From: Cacajao melanocephalus
Taxonomy: Eukaryota > Chordata > Mammalia > Primates > Pitheciidae
Assembly (NCBI GenBank): GCA_963573385.1
Contig: CAUYLG010041327.1
Span: 25,313-89,312, forward strand
DNA: 64,000 bases
Reading direction: 5' to 3'
Positions within the stretch are counted from its first letter, which is position 1. Each line of letters opens with the position of its first letter. Shown piece after piece: positions 35,186 to 46,715 of the stretch. The notes beneath the pieces were generated by a model. That model saw only the letters and a program-made list of their open reading frames with translations, did not search any database and was not told where the DNA came from. Both the position numbers and the translations under genes were made by a program.

Positions 35186-36094
35186 GCAGGGACTCTCCAT
35201 GGTCTAGAACAGGCTCCTCCCTACCAGACTTGCTTGGTCTGGACCTGCTAAGGGATCAGGAAGGAAAAAAATACCAAGAACCAGATGCATGTATTCAATA
35301 GTATTGCTATTCAGTCTTTGAAGATTAGTATTTTAGACCAAAGCTAGTGCAAACTTATAAAAGGAATTTAAACAAAAGCAACTACTTAGATCAGTGCCTA
35401 AGACAAAGTAGTTAGTAATTTAATAATCATTTTCTTTTATTATATTTTAAATTTGATTAAACATGTCATTTAATTTCTTATTGAAAAATCTATGCATGGG
35501 TTAGAAAAATGGGACTTTATATATGTATATATATCTGATTTTGTCTTATTCATTTTCAATGGCATAATCATATATTTTTTCCTCATTTAATTAATATTCC
35601 CAAGTGGAAATATGTTTTAAAATAGTTTTAAATATATAACATAAAAAAATTAACACTTGAAAATTAACCCACATTTACTGTGTGATCATTTTTCTTAAAT
35701 CTATAAGTTAAACCAATAACATTTTATAAAAAGGCATAATCACAGACAATAGGTGTTTGAATTCTTATGCTAAGGATTGAATTTTTACCAAATATAGGGC
35801 AAATGATATTTATAAAATATGTCTGATTTTTTATTTACATAGAAAAGTTTCCTGGTTTAAGTTTTCCATTTAATTATACCATACTTGCAAAAATGTAAAC
35901 CTTTTATATTTGAAAGGAAATAATTCAAATATATGTGTTAGATTAAAAGCAGGTAGATTTACATATTTGCACTTTAAATGTCATTCTCCAAGTAAAATAC
36001 AAAATAGTTACATGTACTTGGACTAGAGGTAGGTCAGTGTAAACTTCTCTGATTATAAATCCATTTGTTCTTCCAAAAGACCTATTTATTTTGA
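35186..36094. other. Unannotated AT-rich sequence
   Basis: About 900 bases with a small TATATG patch near 35518-35535 and no recognised repeat or gene. Confidence 0.45.
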
Positions 36095-36396
36095 GCAGCA
36101 ATCAGCAAACCACAGCCTGTTGTCCAAATCTAGGCTGTGGCCCGCTTTGTTTTGCTTTTGGAGTTTTCTGGACCTTCTGACACTATAATCATCTCTAGCT
36201 CTTTCTCCTTCTTTTTTTTTTTTTCACCCTGTTTTAGGAAAAGTTTCATTGATATACAGTCACACTAATTTGTCTTTGTAATGTCTGTGGCTACTGTCTT
36301 TCTACAACAGTAGAGTAGTTGAGACAGAAAACTATAGCTGTGAAGCTTAAAATGTTTGCTCTCTGGCCTTTTACAGGAAAGTTTGCTGATTCCTGA
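36095..36396. mobile_element. hAT-Charlie non-autonomous transposon (MER58-like)
   Basis: The ends are near-inverted: CAGCAATCAGCAAACCACAG on the left and GAAAGTTTGCTGATTCCTG on the right (consensus caggggtcggcaaac). Inside are GTCCAAATCTAGGCTGTGGCCC, a T-run, AAGTTTCATTGATATACAGTCAC, GTCTGTGGCTACTGTCTTTC and AACAGTAGAGTAGTTGAGACAGA. The family group is clear; the member name is from memory. Confidence 0.7.
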
Positions 36397-36621
36397 TATG
36401 GACAATAAAGGGTAACCCACTGTAATAAGTTCAGTCTATACAGATTTGATTTGATTTATATTTTATTTTATTTTTGGCATATCCTAAAAGTTGTTCTATT
36501 GTGGAACATTGTTAACTTGCTGTTTATTTTCTATTTTTTATTTTACTGTGCTCTCCTACTTTATATGCCCTCTGTTTTAACTCTTCATTTTTCATTGCTT
36601 GTTCTTACTCTTCACTCATAC
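36397..36621. other. Unannotated AT-rich spacer
   Basis: No recognised features beyond TTTTATTTTATTTTT runs. Confidence 0.5.
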
Positions 36622-36960
36622 ATCTAACTCCATGTTAGGAGCACAGTACGATAGGAGATTTTTTTTAAAGAAATTGGCAATTATTTGGCAAAGTCATATT
36701 GCCAGTACAGTTTCCACAACACCAAAAGAGGCCATAGGCCAGCATGAATGGCCATGCAGAGGGTGGAGCCAGAAGAACACACACGCCTCCAATAATTCTA
36801 CCCTCTGGCTCTCTGCTTCTTCCCTCTCTTCATGTTGTATGGTACAGGATCTCTTCATTATTGAGCAGCTAGGTAGGGATGGCTACCGAAATTCAGCAGA
36901 AAGGATTTTTGTTCTGTACATCTACAGGCTTTATTTCTACTCACTCTTCCACATTTGAAG
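36622..36960. repeat. Unclassified LTR-like block, second copy of local repeat
   Basis: Its first 140 bases resemble 34715-34855. The rest (GGGTGGAGCCAGAAGAACACAC, CCCTCTGGCTCTCTGCTTC, TTCAGCAGAAAGGATTTTTG) is richer in GC than the flanks and looks like U3/R sequence of an LTR, but I cannot name it. A 119-codon plus-strand frame (36599-36958) spans it; it shows no domain, signal or coding bias and I do not call it a gene. Confidence 0.45.
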
Positions 36961-37079
36961 AATATTAAGTTAGAAGACATTGTATTCATCTTCCTTTGTC
37001 TGAGTCATGGAACATGTACATTTTTTATTATTCAAAGGTGACCAATGTGTAGTTTCACATTTTCAGTGTTTGAGTACCA
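36961..37079. other. Unannotated spacer
   Basis: No recognised features. Confidence 0.5.
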
Positions 37080-37262
37080 AACTACTTGTTAACTGTGTAT
37101 TGAACAAATACAAGAATTTCCTGGGCCTCAGTATTCTTACATGTAAAAGAGGACTGTTGTGAGGATTAAGAAATATATAGACAAGACATAAAACACCATA
37201 AACATGCAGAGAACAGAGCTGGTCACAAGTAAAACACTTAGTATATGTGAGCTATTTTTAAA
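37080..37262 (+). repeat. MIR, plus strand
   Basis: GGGCCTCAGTATTCTTACATGTAAAAG, GTTGTGAGGATTAAGAAATA and GAGCTGGTCACAAGTAAAACACTTAG follow the MIR 3' half in order. Confidence 0.65.
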
Positions 37263-38560
37263 TAAGCAAATAAAATCACCATCTTTATAGAATCTTTTCT
37301 AAAATCGTCTGAGGACTTACTAGTGATTCCCTATAGCAGTAATCCTCCCCTTCCTTTTTAGATAATAATAAACATTATGCCCTGTATGTATACAGTTTGG
37401 TGGAATAACTCAGTATTCATTTAAAGGTTTTGGATATTACAAGTGTCTGAAATGTGAGAAAGTGTCTCTGATTTAGATCTATCATTGTACCTGTTATCTC
37501 TCAGACATTAGGACCATTAGCAATGAAGGGCTAACTACTGATCACATATCTTTTATTATAAAAATCTTTGTAGAGACATCATTTTATAGAGAAGCTTGAA
37601 AATTGCTTGAACTGGTAGGAATTTCAGAAGAAATAAGTGATTGAAAGAAATATAATGGTGAATATATTCTATGGCCAGGCAGCAGTGATAAAAGGATCTC
37701 CTTTGACCCTATGACAATTGTTATTGATTATCTTGTGATGAAAATGAACAACTGTAATTCCTAGATAATTTAAATACATATTTCCATATTATATGTGGTT
37801 TTAACAGATGTCTCTGTATGTGTATATATATGTACATGTCAATTTTAGTAAGTCCCGTAGGACTAGAGAAATTAATGTCCTCTGATTTTTTTCATGTTTT
37901 ATTGTAGATTGATAATAAGCATGTTTATAAAACATTAGTAATATAAGCAGCAATATTTTTATAACTGGCTGATTTTTCATTTGGGTTATATCAAGTACAT
38001 TTGATTTATTTCAATAAGAACATAATAGCTAAGGATCAGTGCCTATAAAGGCTCTTCTTTGGATCTATTCATATTTTTTATTGAGCATACCAACAGTTAC
38101 TTTATCTATACTCTTTCATGCCTATATAATTATGTGACAATGTCCAATAGGTCTGAAGATATATTGTATATTTTCAATGTGTACAACTAATCCTCAAATT
38201 TTCTAGTTTAAATAATTCTCTATCTGCTTAACAAGATGATCAATGATGCTGAAACAGGGTGGATGCACATAAGTGAGGAATCACTGTTTTTATGTCATGG
38301 TTTCAAACCAGATGATAAGACAAGTGTTACATCAGGCACTTTGATGGAATGTTTCTGGAAATCAATAAACCTTGAATTTCTGACCCTTGGTTTTCTATGG
38401 AAAAAATGATATCTATAATAAACAGATAAAAAAGTGGTAGTCTTCCTAGGTTTCAAAAAAAGGTATCATGAATATAACCCTATAGTTTGTAATCCATCTT
38501 TCTATTTATATGAGCTTATAATGAGGATGCATAGCTATATATAAGCTAAGAAGTGTAAGA
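37263..38560. other. Unannotated AT-rich sequence
   Basis: About 1.3 kb in which I recognise no repeat or gene. Confidence 0.4.
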
Positions 38561-38584
38561 ATTATATATATATATATATATATG
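38561..38584. repeat. (TA)n microsatellite
   Basis: An uninterrupted TA run of about 11 units. A looser TATG/TACA patch follows at 38637-38705; the 79-codon frame at 38612-38851 derives from it. Confidence 0.95.
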
Positions 38585-38705
38585 TAACTATTGAATTAAA
38601 AATTAAACAAATTGCTTTTCATGCTTTCACTCAACATGCATATATTAATGGTCATATATGTACACATGTACGTATATATGAATGTAAGTATATACATATA
38701 TGGTT

Positions 38706-38984
38706 GTGCAATGCACACTCAAACATATAGTTTGTGTCAGAGCTATCATATAGTAGTATCATTTATACTGTATTCTATGGATCTGTGTGAAATGGAAGCC
38801 TTGTGCCCGATGTCTTATAAATATAATCAATATGGTGTCGATCCCCAATAATCAAAGTTTAAGAGAGATAGGAAAGCAAAGAACAAGGAAACAAACATAA
38901 AATTAGTATGTGTGATATACTTTGAAGATGATAATATTAATTTAACAGAATGGTCAAGGGAAGCTAAATTATAGAAAGTGTCAA
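38706..38984. other. Unannotated sequence
   Basis: No recognised features. Confidence 0.45.
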
Positions 38985-39500
38985 GGGAAGGCTTTATTAA
39001 GAAAGCAAGACTTGAAGTTTGAGAAAGAATCAAATGAAGAGCCTGGAGACTGATATTAAAGGCAGGAGGAAAAACATGTGTTCAGAGAACATTGAAGCAG
39101 GAAAGAATTTAACAACATTGAAATTATCAAAGAAGACCGACACAGCTGGAGAAGAGAGGGCAAAAAAACCTTAAAATGGTATTGGTGATATGTCTAGTGA
39201 CTGGATCATACAGGTCCTTGTAAGGTATATTTAACAGTGTGGATTTTATTCTTAATGCAATGCGGAGCCACTGCCAGCTTTTAAATCTAAGAGTAGTGGC
39301 TTAAATAATTGACTCTGGATATTGTGTAATGAGAGTCTGAAGCAGAGATAAAGTAAAAATGGGAATAACAGTTAAGACATCATGGAATCAATCCATGTAA
39401 GAGATGACAGTGGCTTTACTGTGATAATAGCAATGGAAATAGACATATTCAACTACTATTTTGAGGACAAAAAATGTCAGAAATTTGGTGATAGCTTAGG
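38985..39500 (-). repeat. LINE-2 ORF2 3' part, minus strand
   Basis: Antisense L2: AAGGCTTTATTAAGAAAGCAAGACTTGAAG, GGCAGGAGGAAAAACATGTGTTC, CAGGTCCTTGTAAGGTATATTTAACAGTGTGGATTTTATTC, and AGAGATGACAGTGGCTTTACTG (for 'agagatgatggtggcttgga'). Same part of L2 as at 16.0-16.6 kb. Confidence 0.65.
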
Positions 39501-40264
39501 TGGGTTGTGATAATTATTCAACCTAAAGTAAGAAATAATACCTGTGACCTCACAAAAATATCATTAAAAATAAGGAAATATAGGTATGATTAAAATATAC
39601 ATTTTTAAATGAGCAAAAGAAACCACATTTTGTTCAATGATCTAAAACAGAAATGTCTAGCTTGGGAGAATAATGGGGATCAGATGAATAATGTTTACCT
39701 TTAATATGTTAAAAATGTTTCAGAACTAATGCATTTTCTTTGATGAGGCAACTTCAAATATCTTTGCTTAGGATGTTTAGGGCTTGACATGGAAAACTTT
39801 GTTTAGCTTTTGATAACGTATTTATTGTCTATATATGATACATAATGATAAGAACATTATGGGTTCCCTTTAATATCTATTTTGTGTGTATACATGTGCA
39901 CATATATGCATTAATAATGTAATGTATGCTTATAAAAACAAAACACATTTAAAAGAATAAAGAATAAAATGAAAACATTTAAAATTCTTCTACCCAGAGA
40001 TAGCTTTTATTAAAATAATGGTATATTACTTCAAAGTATTTCTCCATGAGCAAAAAAACACACACATGAACATATTCAAAGCAGAATGGCTGTGTGGAAA
40101 ATAACATGGAATTTAGAGTGAAGCAATATTGAGTATGAATACCAGAGGTTGGCTGCTGGATAGCTAAGTGTCCCTGAAAATGTTATTTGGACATGTTGAC
40201 TTTCCATTGCCACTTCTTTAAAAGGAGGGGAAGAATATTCAGAGCAATAATGTGGAATAAAGTA
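39501..40264. other. Unannotated AT-rich sequence
   Basis: No clear repeat or gene. Confidence 0.4.
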
Positions 40265-40590
40265 CAGTATTAACACATGCAACACCATGAAAAAATTTCG
40301 ATGAAAGATGTAAGTGAAAGAAGCCAGACTTAAAAGGCTACAGTCTCTGTAGTTTCTTTATGTGACATTTTACAAGGCAAAACTATAGGGCAGAAAACAG
40401 ATCAGTGGTTTCCATAAACACAGGTTGGAAAATGATTGACTCCAAAGGGGCATAAAGTAATTAGTTATTCAGGGAGTGAGGGTGGAAGTGGAATTGTATT
40501 GCATCTTTATTTTTTGGTAGTTAAATAACTTTATGTATTTGTCAATACAGGATTGTACTCTAAAACAAGTAATTTTATTGCATATAGTTT
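40265..40590 (+). mobile_element. Old L1 3' end fragment, plus strand
   Basis: AAGTGAAAGAAGCCAGACTTAAAAGGCTACAG, CAGATCAGTGGTTTCCATAAAC, and CAATACAGGATTGTACTCTAAAAC follow the L1M ORF2 end and 3' UTR. It ends just before a second L1 begins. Confidence 0.6.
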
Positions 40591-40659
40591 TTGCTTTATA
40601 AAGGAAATCAAACAAAACCTTTGAGAAAATTAGGAAAAGAAATACTAAAATTCTAGTCA

Positions 40660-42345
40660 AGGGTGTTTACAAACAAATTACATCTACCATAATTCTCAAC
40701 AATAAAAGACTCAATACTTCCTAAGATTAGGAAAAGGGTAAAGATGTCCACTCTTACTTCTTATATTTAACATTGTTCTTCATATCTTAACAAGTACTAT
40801 AAGACATAAAAAGTTGTAAGATTGGAAAATAAGAAGCAAAACAGTCTATCTGTAAGCAACCTGATTGTGTATGTAGAAACCCTAGGAAACATACAAAAAA
40901 CAATTTATTGGAATAATTGAATTTAGCAATGTTTCAGGACATAAAGTCTTTTACAAAATCAATTGTATTTTTATGTAGAAGCAATGAACACTCACCAAGT
41001 GAAATAGGAAGAAACAACCCTATTTATAATAGCATAAAATAAAATCTTAGGCATAAATGTAACAAAAGTTTCCCAAGATTTATATGTGAAAAATGCAAAA
41101 CATTACAAAGGAATGCTGAGGGAGACATAAATAAATTGAGAGTCAGATCATAGCCATGAATTAGAAGACTCAATATTTTTAAGGTGGCAGCCACTAACAA
41201 GTTGATCCATATATTCAATGCACTCTGAAACAAAATCTTAATAAGAATTTTTGACAAAATTGGCAGGTTGATTTAAAAGTTAATATGGAAAAACAAAGTA
41301 TATATTATAGCCAAACATTAATTGAAGAAAAAGGAAATTTGGAGGGTTTAAAATACCTGATTTCAATATTTCCTATAAACATAAAAGTCATGACTGTGCA
41401 GGATTGATGTAAGGATACATGTATTAAGCAATATAAAAGAACAGACTCATATGACCAACTGATTTTCAACAGACATGTTAAGGTACTTTAATGAAGAACA
41501 GCTAGTGTTTTCAACAAATGGTGCTACAGCAACTAGATATGGGTATGGAAAAAATAAACTTTGATCTTTATATTATGGATACACACAAATTAATTCAAAG
41601 TGGATCATAGACCTAAACATAGAACCTAAAATTATTAAACTCATGTAAGAAGCATAGAAAAAGTTTTTGTGATATGAGATATGCAAAATATTTTATTTGA
41701 ACAGGGCATGAAATAGTGAAAAATATTAAAAAATAGTTGTTAAAATGGAAGTGATCAAGATTACAAAATTTGCTTTTAAAAAGATGTTGGCAAAAGAGGG
41801 AAGGAGAAAATTTTTGTAAAACATATCTAAGGGCATGTATCCAGAATATACAAAGAACTCTTACAATTCAAAAACAAGAAAAAAAATGAACAAAATACTT
41901 GAACAAATTCTTCACAAAAGCAAATATAAAAATAGCCAATAGGCGCATAAAAGATGTCCAACATCATAGTCTCAGACAAATACAATTAAAATCACAATGT
42001 TACTACTGGATAATCAAAGGAAAGGCTAGATTTAGAAGACTAACAATACTAAGTGTGGATGAAGATGTGGGAAGATCATAAATCTCATGTATTTCTGGGG
42101 GGATGCAAAATAATACAGCCATTTTGGAAAATACTATGCTAATATATTTTAAATGTATATTAACATATTATCTAGCAATTTCATTTCTAGGTATTTATAG
42201 AAAAGAAATGAAAACATAAGTTCACAAAAAGACCTATATATGTATATCTATATCAACAATATTCACAATAAAATATCCACCAGTCATCCAAATGTCCAGG
42301 TATAAATAAGTCTAATGCATCTACAAAATAAGATGATAAAGAACT
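40660..42345 (+). mobile_element. Old L1 (L1M) ORF2 second half, plus strand
   Basis: About 1.7 kb of decayed ORF2 in consistent order: AAGATGTCCACTCTTACTTC, AGTCTATCTGTAAGCAACCTGATTG, GAATTAGAAGACTCAATATTTTTAAGG, GAACAGACTCATATGACCAACTGATTTTC, AATGGTGCTACAGCAACTAGATATG, GATCATAGACCTAAAC, GGGCATGTATCCAGAATATAC and AGCAATTTCATTTCTAGGTATTTATAG. Only short frames remain, so it codes for nothing. Confidence 0.8.
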
Positions 42346-44514
42346 TCAAGACATTTTCTGAGAAAGTTATAAGGAAAAGGGTCCACAAGTATCTAAGAAA
42401 TTTGAAATAAAATTTAAAATGTGTGAAACTTTACTTAATATAAGGATATATTAAAAAGACACATTATTTAATGTATCACTGGCATAAGAAAAGACCAAAA
42501 TATTAGTCAAACAGAAGAGAGTTCTAAGAATGGCAGACTTTATCTCTGGCATGTAAGAGGTGAGGTAAGGAGTTTTTGAACATCATGGCTGCCTGAAAGA
42601 ATAGTGAGAGTATCTTCTCAACTCCTTGCTGTTCCACTTTCTTCTCACTTTAGAAAATCTTCTAATGATCTAGAGTTAATTGTGGTCTGTAATGAAAAAT
42701 AAATATGAACAACCTATAACTCATTAAACACATGTAAATCATGAAATCAAACATGAAAAGATGCAGATTCAATGCCAAGCTATACAAGGCATGCTGCAAT
42801 TTAATTTTATTCAAGTATGTGTTTAGAAATGACAAATGATTAAAGCAATAATTGCTGTTCAATATGTTTGGAGAAAGAGGAAACATAAAAGCATACTTTA
42901 TTTCTTTGTTATCATAGATGTGATTAAGGAGAACTATAAAAAGCTTTAGGATTCTAAAAATACAGATTTTTAAAGGAAAATCTATTTTCCATAGAAGTTT
43001 CTAATAACTAAATTGTTAATGCCTAAGTTAAAATAATTATACCTTAGAGGTACATAATTACTTGGAAGACTGTGAAAATTTTATGTCCTATAATTATTAT
43101 GCTATAGTAGAAAACAATTTTGAGTTGTGTTTACGTATCTGAAATTCCAAACTCCATTCATTGGGACAGTGCTGCAAGATTCAATTGGTAAACCTGAAGA
43201 ATTTCTAAAAGAAACAGAACATCTGTCCAGTCTTTGCTATGCAATCATCTTTAAGAACACCTGAAAGGGAAGATGCACTTCAGTTGCAGAAAAGTGAATT
43301 CTCTGCCAAATAAACAAGTCATTCTTAATGTTTTTGAAGAATAAAAGGACTACTTCTTGGCAAAGAGATACTTTAGAATAAAAGGAAGATGGAAAACACT
43401 TCTGACGCTGCTGATGGAAGTAGATCATTGATTGTGACAAGAAGCTTACTGAATTTTCAGCATCTTGTGGCATAATCTTCCTCTTGAAGATAAGATTTTT
43501 AAGGGTAGAAAAGTAAGCTTATACTTAGGATATCCCATTTTAAATGAATAATCCTACAGAAATGGAACCTTTAATTTTTGGCAATAAGAACTTCCTTATG
43601 GTGCATCTTTGAAATGCTTATTTACTTCTATATAATTATCATTGACTCCCAGCATAGACTATTTTATATGCTTTAGGTAAAACTGGTCACTTAGGAAAGC
43701 GTGACTTCTAAGGACACTAAGGAAATATATTGTTCCCAAATGATTCCGTTAATATTGTCTAAAATGTTACCATTAGATATTTATTTCTCTAAAAAATTGT
43801 TCATTCACAGAATCCTTTTCAATGAACACTTGCTATTGTATGGACACAGATGAGTTTCTCAGGTGACAGTCATTACAGACTTCAGGCATAGATAAAGGAG
43901 AACTAGCACAGAAAGGAAAGTAGGAAAATAACAAAGAAAAAAAAAGAGGTAATTCTCTTCAAAACATGAATTGTGCTAAGTCCAGAGAGGCATAAAAACG
44001 CAGTCACAAATCTATTGGTTACCAGTACCTGTAATCTTTGTAACAGGTATCAAAATTTTTACACATTGCAAAGGAGAAAATATAAATTAAGTGTTCTGAG
44101 TTAAACAAAGAGGTGCTTCTACTAGAATTACAGAAATACAGAAGAAATCCTAGAAATATAATTCAATATTCTCATTTTACCAATTAACAAGCTGAAATAT
44201 TGTATTATGGCTAACTTTCCTATGATGACAAAGACTAGCAAAAGGTTAAAATGTAAAATTTCTGAAACTAAGTGTGTAAATTAAATTAATCTGTAATCAC
44301 AGCCCTCTAGAAGTAACACTAAATGTAATCATGACAAATATCTTAGAATAAGAAAAAAAAAAACCTTAAAATGGAATAGAACTATTTATAAAGAAATAAT
44401 GTTTTAATTAATGATTTGGTATGAGAGAGTCATAGCATGAAATGTCTAATGCCAAACAGTCATTGTTCAAATCCCAACTTTGCACAATTAATTTTTCTAG
44501 CACATTAGACAAAA
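42346..44514. other. Mostly unannotated; weak L1 and MIR traces
   Basis: Possible L1 scrap at 42440-42530 (atgtatcactggcataagaaaagacc) and possible MIR scrap at 44425-44490 (gtcattgttcaaatcccaactttgcac). Sequence at 43140-43500 is of balanced composition and unrecognised. No gene. Confidence 0.4.
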
Positions 44515-45020
44515 TTTTTATTTTTATTTATTTTTGTTTATTGATATATAATCTACATAAAACTTATTCTTTTTAAGAGTATGAGTCTATGACATTTTAT
44601 GAACTTATTTAGTCATGTGGTTACTACCACAATCAAGATAGAGAACATTTGCATCATCCCAGAAATTTATCTCATATTTTTTTGTAGTCAATATGCACTC
44701 CCAACTCCAGCTGCTAACCACCACTGATTTACATTTGGTCCTCATAGCTTTACCTTTTCCAAAATATCATCTAAATGAAAATACACAATACAGGTTGAGT
44801 ACTACTTATCCAAAATGCTTGGGACCAGAAGAGTACATATGGGTGTTTATTCATCTACCAGTTGATGGACATTTTGATTGCTATGTACGTGTTTTGTATG
44901 AACAGATGTTTTTATTTCTCTGGGCAAATATGCAGGATTTGGTTTGCTGGGTCATATGGTAAATAAAAATTTAACTTCAAAGGAAGCCATCAAACTGTTT
45001 TCCAAAGAGGCTGAACCACA
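44515..45020 (-). mobile_element. Old L1 3' region, minus strand, with embedded DNA-transposon end
   Basis: Antisense L1: TTATTGATATATAATCTACATAAAAC, CTACCACAATCAAGATAGAGAACA, CTAACCACCACTGATTTACATTTGG, CTACCAGTTGATGGACATTTTG, CAGGATTTGGTTTGCTGGGTCATATGG and CATCAAACTGTTTTCCAAAGAGG. At 44789-44828 the L1 is replaced by a different sequence, described next. The 89-codon frame at 44693-44962 is a shadow. Confidence 0.8.
44789..44828 (+). mobile_element. Short Tigger-like terminal fragment inside L1
   Basis: CAGGTTGAGTACTACTTATCC and AAAATGCTTGGGACCAGAAG match the first 40 bases of a TA-inserting DNA transposon family (consensus start 'caggttgagtatcccttatcc'). A TA precedes it. The opposite end is missing and about 150 bases of L1 are gone at this point. 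Confidence 0.6.
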
Positions 45021-45461
45021 TGTTATACATTCACAATGAACAATACCTGAAAGTTGCTCTGCTTGCTCTGAAATGTCACCAGCACTTGGTATTGTCAAAT
45101 TCCTGTAAAGCAGTGCTTCCTAATATCTCAGTTTACTTGTTTGAGAAGATTTTTATGAGACAAGAACTGCAAAGGCCCTATTGACATTTCAGCTGTAGAG
45201 TAGGTCATGTATACATTTTCTAAATGTGATACAACTGGAAATAATTGAGGATATGAACACTATAGGCTGCAGGAGCAAGATCTGTTCTAGAAAAAGGCAT
45301 AGGCAGGATTGGAGCACACCTGGTATATGCAAAAACTTGTGAAGAAGCATGATCACATGAGTCATGGGGACTATTCTGACGAGAGTTTTCACTTTTACTT
45401 TGAACTCGGTGGAAAATACTGGAGTGTTTTGAGCAGAAGGTTGACTTTTTTTATTCCAATA
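45021..45461. other. Unannotated sequence
   Basis: No recognised repeat or gene; frames on both strands near 45189-45506 lack motifs. Confidence 0.45.
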
Positions 45462-45930
45462 TGTATTATTTTTCTATTGCTGCTATACAAGCTATCACAA
45501 ATGTAGTAAATTAAAATAATACAAATTTATTTTCTTGCAGGTCTGGAGGCCAGAAGTCTGAAATGTATCCCACTAATTAAAAGCAAGGTAATGGCAGGGC
45601 TTGCATGCTTTCTGGTGGCTCTAGGGGAGAATCTGTTTCCTTGCCTTTTAAAGCTTCTAGAGACACCTACATTTATTGGTTTATGGCCTCCTCCTCCATT
45701 TTCAAAGCCAACAGTTCAGCACCTTTAAATTTCTCTCTTGCCTTCCTGTCTTCTTTTTATAGGAACCCTTTTGATTGCATTGGGCCCATCCACGTTATCC
45801 AGATAATTTCCCAAACTCAAGGTTCTCAGCTTAATTGCATCTGCAACATCTCTTTAACTATGTAAAGTAACAAAGATTCTGAGGATTAGGATGTAGACAT
45901 CTTTGAGGGCCAATTATTCTGCCTACCACA
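45462..45930 (-). mobile_element. MLT1/MST-type MaLR solo LTR, minus strand
   Basis: Antisense MaLR LTR from end to end: TGTATTATTTTTCTATTGCTGC, ACAAATTTATTTTCTTGCAGGTCTGGAGGCC, CTTTTTATAGGAACCCTTTTGATTGC, GGGCCCATCCACG and TTCTGCCTACCACA at the far end. It retains TG...CA ends on the proper strand. The 86-codon frame (45605-45865) is a shadow. Confidence 0.85.
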
Positions 45931-46562
45931 GTCTGTTAAGAGGTTTTAGTTATTTGAATGTCTACTAAAGAGCAGCAGGAAACTGGAACATGAGATGGGA
46001 AAAATGTGGCAGTGTTTACTAATTGTGTAACACTATGCTGGGAAAGGAGTCTATTGGAACTAGACATGACATATTCATATTTGTGCTATAAGAATCATCT
46101 TCAATGCAGAGGGTGAAGAGAAACAATTTATCTAGATGGCTAAGCTTAATAGAAATAGAATTTTTAAAAGTCCGGACTCAACTTCTATGTTGATTAGGCT
46201 GCTTTCTGATCAATGCATTGACCTCACAGGTCATTTTATTAAAATTACATGGGTGCCCACAACAAATAACTCATGCTAATAATCTTTCTATTTATCTGCC
46301 ATGTTAGTTAGACATTATGTTTTTTTAAATTAGTGCCTTTTGAGTTTGGTTAATAACGGTGATTTCTAGAATTCATTCTGGAAACCAAAAATTTAAATCA
46401 GATGTGAAATCTATATTCTAAGAACTAAGTCCTGGTCTATGGTGATTCAGTGGGTTTTGGGATGAACTATAAGGCTATACCAGGGAGCAAATCATCTGGC
46501 CTCCACATACCTTATATTCACTTAGCTTTAATGTTTCTCACTTATTTAAAAAAATCAACAAT
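45931..46562. other. Unannotated sequence
   Basis: No recognised repeat or gene. Confidence 0.45.
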
Positions 46563-46715
46563 AGTAATAGCTAACATGTATTAATTGCTTAAGTGCCAAC
46601 ACAATATTAAATACAGTTCATGTATTATTTTTCTGTGTAATCCTTTGATATAAGTACTCATAGTGACCTCATTTTACACATAAAAACTCTTAGCAAGACT
46701 CTAAAAAATGTTACC
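46563..46715 (-). repeat. MIR, minus strand
   Basis: AGTAATAGCTAACATGTATTAATTGCTTAAGTGCC, CAGTTCATGTATTATTTTTCTGTGTAATCC and GACCTCATTTTACACATAAAAAC follow the antisense MIR 3' half. Confidence 0.65.

Noticed and set aside
36599..36958. 119-codon open frame, plus strand
   Set aside because: No domain, signal peptide or coding composition; it overlaps an LTR-like repeat and the poly-T of its flank, and is within chance length for an AT-rich 64 kb window.
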